Positions 6,772-10,171 of a DNA stretch of 10,171 bases are shown in pieces. The notes beneath the pieces were generated by a model, which had not been told where the DNA came from, did no database searches, and saw nothing but the letters and a program-made list of their open reading frames with translations. How positions within the stretch are numbered: position 1 is the stretch's first letter; each line of letters begins with the position of its first letter. The stretch is from positions 1 to 10,171 of the forward strand of contig JAOZLO010000070.1 of assembly GCA_029934775.1 (NCBI GenBank), in the 5' to 3' direction. This DNA is from Desulfocapsaceae bacterium (lineage in GTDB: Bacteria > Desulfobacterota > Desulfobulbia > Desulfobulbales > Desulfocapsaceae). Position numbers and translations under genes: made by a program.

Positions 6772-7689
6772 TCAGATGTGTATTTTCTGCCTTGCCCTGC
6801 GTTTACGAAAAATCCGGGCCAGCTCATTTGTGGCAAGTGCTCCAAGTACCAGCGCACCACCACTCAGGGTATTTGCAGAGGGATGTTCCCCCGCCCATAA
6901 CCATACCCATGTTATACCAAAGATAGCTTCAAGTTGAGTCAGCAATGAAATCTCTGGTGCCGATAGTTCTCTGCTCAACCGAACCACGAGAATACAGGGT
7001 ATGGCAAGCTGGAAGACACCAAGCAGCGAGAGCAGGCTGAGATCGTGAGCAGATGCCTGGAAAGGCCAGGATAGAGGCAGGGTCACAAGGGTTGAGATAA
7101 TGGCACCGATCAGCACCGCCTGTTCCATATTCTGAAGCTGGTTATCAGGAGTCACCATCTTGGTCTTGCCCAGGCCAACATGCTGCAGGATAGTGAAGTT
7201 TGCAGCAGTTGCCAATGGAACCGCAAGAGCTACCAGGGTACCAGCAAGGGAGAGCGTGATATCGCCATCATGAATGAAAATCCTTACAATTCCAAGGCCT
7301 GCAGCACCAATTGCGAGCCAGGTTACTGCCGGCAATCTGTAGTGGAGGAAAAGGTAGGCGAATAGTGCTGTAAGCAGCGGACCGAGCGCCATAATGATGA
7401 GTACATTAGCCACCGTGGTCAGGGTGATTGCCACCATAAAAGCGGTAAACATGATGGACCAGCATATCCCTGAAATCCAGATAACTCTGGGAGAATGCAC
7501 CAGTCTTGGCCAGAAAACCGGACCGCGAATCAGAGTCAGGGTAATTGCCAGAGTCAGGGCGCAAAAACCACTTCGCCAGAATGTTACTTCAAAGCCCGGA
7601 GCCGAGTCCAGGTGCCGTGTCACCACACCGGCTATGGACCAGAGCAGAGCTGTGATAATCATCAAAGATACAGCTCGATAGTGTGCCAT
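6772..7689 (-). CDS. EamA/DMT-superfamily permease
   Basis: The 305-residue protein has about ten membrane segments arranged as two EamA repeats (about 8-138 and 150-292). The first repeat shows LLWSIAGVVTR, an FWRSGF segment and TTVANVLIIMALGPLL; the second shows PEISLLTQLEAIFGITWVW followed by GEHPSANTLSGGALVLGA. Both are hallmarks of drug/metabolite transporters of the EamA family, which move small metabolites, often amino acids or their derivatives, across the inner membrane; the substrate cannot be told from sequence. The C-terminus is a basic tail (FRKRRARQK), consistent with a cytoplasmic end. AAGGTGA at 7697-7703 lies 7 bases upstream of the ATG. Length is typical for the family. Confidence 0.94.
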   Translation of the reverse strand: MAHYRAVSLMIITALLWSIAGVVTRHLDSAPGFEVTFWRSGFCALTLAITLTLIRGPVFWPRLVHSPRVIWISGICWSIMFTAFMVAITLTTVANVLIIMALGPLLTALFAYLFLHYRLPAVTWLAIGAAGLGIVRIFIHDGDITLSLAGTLVALAVPLATAANFTILQHVGLGKTKMVTPDNQLQNMEQAVLIGAIISTLVTLPLSWPFQASAHDLSLLSLLGVFQLAIPCILVVRLSRELSAPEISLLTQLEAIFGITWVWLWAGEHPSANTLSGGALVLGALATNELARIFRKRRARQKIHI

Positions 7690-7727
7690 TATGATTTCAC
7701 CTTTTAAAATATCTGTCAGAATTTGCT

Positions 7728-7756
7728 AAACTAAGCGTTTCTCTGATTCGCGTCAA
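7728..7756 (-). promoter_or_regulatory. Candidate promoter for the EamA permease gene
   Basis: On the minus strand TTGACG (7751-7756) is followed after 17 bases by TAGTTT (7728-7733). The first box matches five of six consensus bases; the second is weak. It lies about 40 bases before the permease start, a reasonable distance. It falls beside the decayed kinase remnant, so part of the regulatory region may be old coding DNA. Confidence 0.35.
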
Positions 7757-7802
7757 GGCTTTGAAGTACATAGAGGTCGGTAAAAGGGCGGTGTGAGAGA
7801 TT

Positions 7803-8032
7803 GGGGTGTTAATCCTTAACAAACCTGCAGTTCTGCAATAAAGGAGAGGGCTTCACCGGTGAGAAAACACCGGAACGTATTATCTTCAAGGCTGCTCACC
7901 ACTTTTTCAAACGCAGGGATGGTACTCACAATGGGCGGGAATGGTGTTAATTACGTGGACTTGGAAAAGAGTTTATTCGTCCCTTCAGAGAAAGTGACTG
8001 TTTGTGATACAACAGGTGCAGCTGATTCTATC
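7803..8032 (+). pseudogene. Decayed PfkB-family (ribokinase-like) sugar kinase remnant
   Basis: Pieces of a PfkB kinase appear in order but in three plus-strand frames. Bases 7803-7838 read GVLILNKPAVLQ, like the GVxVILNPAPA strand of ribokinases. Bases 7837-7914 read NKGEGFTGEKTPER and then KAAHHFFKR, like the NExEAxxLTG region and the helix after it. Bases 7916-8032 read GMVLTMGGNGVNYVD, FVPSEKVTVCDTTGAADS, like the VVLTLGxxGV strand and the DTTGAGDSF active site, with the catalytic Asp (8024-8026) still present but GAGD changed to GAAD. No good start or ribosome binding site is seen, about 20-30 residues are missing between the first two pieces, and the C-terminal domain end is gone. In-frame stops (for example TAA at 7837-7839 in the first frame) confirm decay. 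The identification rests on motif order and memory of the family. Confidence 0.7.
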
Positions 8033-8069
8033 CCTGAAAAAAAGAGTTGTCCTAGGTGGGCATCAGTAG

Positions 8070-8113
8070 TTGCATCACTTCCAGAGTGCAGTAACAATCT
8101 GGAAGTGATGCAA
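8070..8113. terminator. Perfect 15-bp inverted repeat, probable transcript-end hairpin of the second chemoreceptor gene
   Basis: TTGCATCACTTCCAG (8070-8084) is the exact reverse complement of CTGGAAGTGATGCAA (8099-8113), around a 14-base loop. The right arm ends 6 bases from the stop of the minus-strand chemoreceptor gene. A stem this long is unlikely by chance and would be very stable in RNA. No T-run follows on either strand (on the minus strand the T-run comes before the stem), so it is not a textbook intrinsic terminator. It may stabilise the 3' end, stop transcription by another route, or be a small repeat element. Confidence 0.6.
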
Positions 8114-8119
8114 AAATCA

Positions 8120-9805
8120 TCAGACTCGGAATTGATTAACTAAATCGCTCAACCGTACTGCCAGTTTGGAGAGGTCGTTGGACTGGTTGTTTACTTTATT
8201 GCTGTTACTCGATATCTGTGAGGCGATCTGACTCACCTCAGCTATTTCACCCGCAATTTCTCCTGAAACAGAAGAACTCTGGCTTACATTTTCATTGACT
8301 TCACTGATACCCTGGGCGGCCTGGGCTACGTTACTGGTGATCTCACTGGTGGTTGCTGATTGTTCCTCCACTGCTGAAGCAATTGTGGAGACAATTTCAT
8401 TGACGTTGTTGATAACTGTACTGATATCTTTAATATCAGAGACTGTGAGATTGGTTGAAGACTGGATGTCCGAAATTTTTGATTTGATTTCCAGGGTAGC
8501 CTCAGCTGTCTGCTTGGCCAGTTCTTTAATCTCGTTGGCAACGACGGCAAAACCTTTCCCGGCCTCTCCAGCACGTGCAGCCTCAATGGTAGCATTCAGG
8601 GCCAGGAGGTTGGTCTGTTCTGAAATTTCTGTGATGACTTCGGTAACTTTACTGATCTCTCTGGCTGAATTACCGAGTTGATCAACCCGTTTCGATGCCC
8701 TGTCAGTACTGCTGACCGCTTCTTCGGTAATGGTTCTTGCCTTGGCCGTATTGCTTGCAATTTCATTGACAGTGGAACTCATTTCTTCAGTGGCTGAGGC
8801 CACCATATTGATGTTGACTGATGCCTGTTCACTGGCTGCTGCCACGGCATTCATGTTTGCGCTCATCTCCTCGGCAGCAGCAGCGACAGTGTCGGACCGG
8901 TTACTGGCATCAGTCGACCCGGAGGCCATTGATCCGGAAAGTGTTGAGAGCTCCGAGGAGGATGTGTTGAGGGTTGAGATATTGGTCTTGATGTCTCCTA
9001 CAATCCCCTGCAGTTTCTCCACAAAGGTGTTGAACCACTTGGCGAGGTCTCCCGTTTCATCGCCACTTATCTGGAGTCTTTTAGTCAGATCACCCTCACC
9101 CTGGGCAATATCTTTGACCATATCTCTGGCGAGGCCAATGGGAGAGAGGATGGAACGGCCTGTAAAAAAAATTACACCCCCCAAGATAAGTAATATAATG
9201 AGAATGAAAATCCTTCTATAGGTGGTCAGAGAGTCAATAGTGTTCTGCTGATGTTTTTTTGCCTCAAGTTTTTCTTCAGTGACAGAAGCCTTTGTTTTAG
9301 CAAGGGCGTCCGTGATATCCCCATGTAGAGTGTCTATACGATCATCCATTTCAGCAAAAGCTCCGTCTCCTGCCTTTTCCTCAATAATTTTGACCAGATC
9401 GCCGATAACTGCCTGTTCCAGTTCACTGTAAGTCTGGGTGATTATTGATGCCAATTGCTTTTCTTCTGCTGTATCAGCCAGTTCCTTGACCATTGGCAGG
9501 CTATTGTTAATGGATTTGGTACTGGTTTTTATTTCGTCCATGAGGTCGGGGGCGACCCTGCCGTCATCTTTATCAATAATGGCGTCCATGGCAGCCAGTG
9601 TCAGGTGCAGCAGTGAGCTATCTAGGTTGGTGAGTGTCTCAAGCTGCTCTCCCCGCAGTGTATCTACTGCACTGGATTGGTCAAGAGTACGCTGAGCATA
9701 GACAGAAAAAATCTCCATGGCAATCAAGGCGCCGGTAAAGAGAAGAGCTATAAAAATAAGTTTGGCCTTGATGGTTCTCATTAAGCCGGGGGAGTTAGTC
9801 GCCAT
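8120..9805 (-). CDS. Methyl-accepting chemotaxis protein with four-helix-bundle-like sensor domain
   Basis: The 561-residue product starts at ATG 9805 with AGGAGT (9812-9817) 6 bases upstream. TM1 is at about 13-35, and the periplasmic region of about 160 residues (36-197) is almost fully helical, like the 4HB_MCP type. TM2 ([15 protein letters not shown]) is at about 200-215, then comes a HAMP domain (about 217-270) and the MCP signalling domain to the end. The hairpin tip (about 393-430) has the canonical [20 protein letters not shown] segment for CheA/CheW contact. Glu/Gln pairs fit for methylation are seen ([20 protein letters not shown]). It lacks a CheR-tethering pentapeptide. From HAMP end to C-terminus it is about 291 residues, nearly equal to the other chemoreceptor in this window, and both end in FRV. 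Ligand unknown. Confidence 0.95.
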   Translation of the reverse strand: MATNSPGLMRTIKAKLIFIALLFTGALIAMEIFSVYAQRTLDQSSAVDTLRGEQLETLTNLDSSLLHLTLAAMDAIIDKDDGRVAPDLMDEIKTSTKSINNSLPMVKELADTAEEKQLASIITQTYSELEQAVIGDLVKIIEEKAGDGAFAEMDDRIDTLHGDITDALAKTKASVTEEKLEAKKHQQNTIDSLTTYRRIFILIILLILGGVIFFTGRSILSPIGLARDMVKDIAQGEGDLTKRLQISGDETGDLAKWFNTFVEKLQGIVGDIKTNISTLNTSSSELSTLSGSMASGSTDASNRSDTVAAAAEEMSANMNAVAAASEQASVNINMVASATEEMSSTVNEIASNTAKARTITEEAVSSTDRASKRVDQLGNSAREISKVTEVITEISEQTNLLALNATIEAARAGEAGKGFAVVANEIKELAKQTAEATLEIKSKISDIQSSTNLTVSDIKDISTVINNVNEIVSTIASAVEEQSATTSEITSNVAQAAQGISEVNENVSQSSSVSGEIAGEIAEVSQIASQISSNSNKVNNQSNDLSKLAVRLSDLVNQFRV

Positions 9806-10164
9806 TGTAGTACTCCTGTTTAAAGATATCGGAAGGTTATCAGAGAAGAGACATTTTGTTTAAAATCAAGCCATTTTCGGACAGGCCCCTGGTTCGTTTC
9901 AGAGGAAATTGGTAGTGTGTTTTCATGTGTTAACTACCTCGTGAAGAAGTATACATAATTCTGAGACACAAGAAAAGCCAGGATCCAAATTAATATCTTT
10001 TGATATGAAAAAAATAACAGAAAATGTGAATAGAAATTGTTTGGATACTACATTGTGGTTACAGGTGTGGTAGCTGTATCGAATGGTGCAGTCTTGATAT
10101 CGTCAAGTGTCACATACTTTAACAGGATCAGTAGTAAAAACACAATTTAAGCAGGAGAATCAAA
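9806..10164. other. Divergent intergenic region upstream of the second chemoreceptor and of a right-edge gene
   Basis: About 359 bases without a gene. It holds the candidate FliA-like promoter (minus strand), a short AT-rich palindrome ATATC-TTTT-GATAT (9993-10006), and a possible but weak plus-strand promoter, TTGATA (10094-10099) with CTTTAA (10117-10122) at 17 bases. No RNA gene or coding frame with a proper start was recognised. Confidence 0.45.
9837..9862 (-). promoter_or_regulatory. Candidate FliA (sigma-28)-like promoter of the second chemoreceptor gene
   Basis: On the minus strand TAAA (9859-9862) is followed after 14 bases by TCTGATAA (9837-9844). The sigma-28 consensus is TAAA, 15 bases, GCCGATAA, so the second box matches six of eight and the spacing is one short. 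Transcription would start near 9830, about 25 bases before the start codon. Chemoreceptor genes are often under flagellar sigma factors, which fits; the match is imperfect. Confidence 0.35.
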
Positions 10165-10171
10165 ATGAACT
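10165..10171 (+). CDS. Start of a plus-strand gene cut by the window edge
   Basis: ATGAACT closes the window. AGGAG (10153-10157) lies 7 bases before the ATG, a very good ribosome binding site, and a long leader precedes it. Only Met-Asn can be read, so nothing can be said about the product. Confidence 0.55.

Noticed and set aside
6757..6785. AATACA/TGTATT hairpin at the permease stop as a terminator
   Set aside because: The stem is AT-rich and weak, overlaps the last codons, and has no following T-run on the minus strand.
7853..7862. TCACCGGTGA perfect 10-base palindrome
   Set aside because: It lies inside the kinase remnant and corresponds to part of the FTGE coding segment; no promoter or partner site was seen near it.
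7859..8143. Intact 94-residue plus-strand gene
   Set aside because: Only its middle matches a kinase; the start lies inside another frame's kinase remnant, and the C-terminal third reads through the perfect inverted repeat. It is better explained as pseudogene DNA.
8295..9221. Plus-strand open frames opposite the second chemoreceptor
   Set aside because: Same cause: antisense of a heptad-repeat protein. The true gene on the minus strand has complete domain structure.

Overview
The window reads as a chromosomal segment of a motile, environmentally sensing Gram-negative bacterium. A member of the Desulfobacterota (sulfate-reducer or sulfur-cycling relatives) is the best guess. The reasons are moderate GC, large methyl-accepting chemotaxis proteins (MCPs), an HDOD protein coupled to an MCP, a response regulator with a four-cysteine tail of a type I associate with deltaproteobacterial two-component proteins, and a lipoprotein with a lipobox. 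This placement is an inference from gene content; no rRNA or marker gene is present.

Left part, plus strand (1-5068): the 3' part of a PAS sensor histidine kinase overlaps by 8 bases a response regulator that has no DNA-binding domain and instead ends in a CxxC...CxxC tail. A 268-base gap holds a degenerate CACAGAG-type dispersed repeat and a small hairpin. Next comes a transmembrane MCP with a NIT (nitrate/nitrite-sensing type) periplasmic domain. Its stop overlaps the start of an HDOD-domain protein (ATGA), so the two are almost certainly translated together.

Middle part, minus strand (5125-7689): read 5' to 3' this is an EamA/DMT-family permease (7689-6772), a small lipoprotein (6650-6180), a short Gly/Arg-rich open frame (6120-5923), a 90-residue cysteine-rich zinc-ribbon-like protein (5757-5485) and a 112-residue four-helix membrane protein (5463-5125). 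The zinc-ribbon gene has a good sigma-70-type promoter with a perfect-arm dyad in the spacer, so it and the membrane gene probably form a separately controlled unit.

Right part: between the permease and a second MCP lies the decayed, multiply frameshifted remnant of a PfkB-family sugar kinase on the plus strand (about 7803-8032). It is followed by a perfect 15-bp inverted repeat (8070-8113) just past the stop of the second MCP. That MCP (9805-8120, minus) has a four-helix-bundle-like sensor domain and a signalling domain of nearly the same length and sequence as the first, so both probably work in the same receptor arrays. A 359-base non-coding stretch follows, and at the extreme right edge a ribosome binding site and ATG start another plus-strand gene.

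No tRNA, rRNA, CRISPR array, transposase or integrase was seen. I found no clear new defence or metabolic system. The most notable items are the MCP-HDOD coupling, the cysteine-tailed regulator, the kinase pseudogene with its adjacent perfect hairpin, and the dyad-containing promoter.
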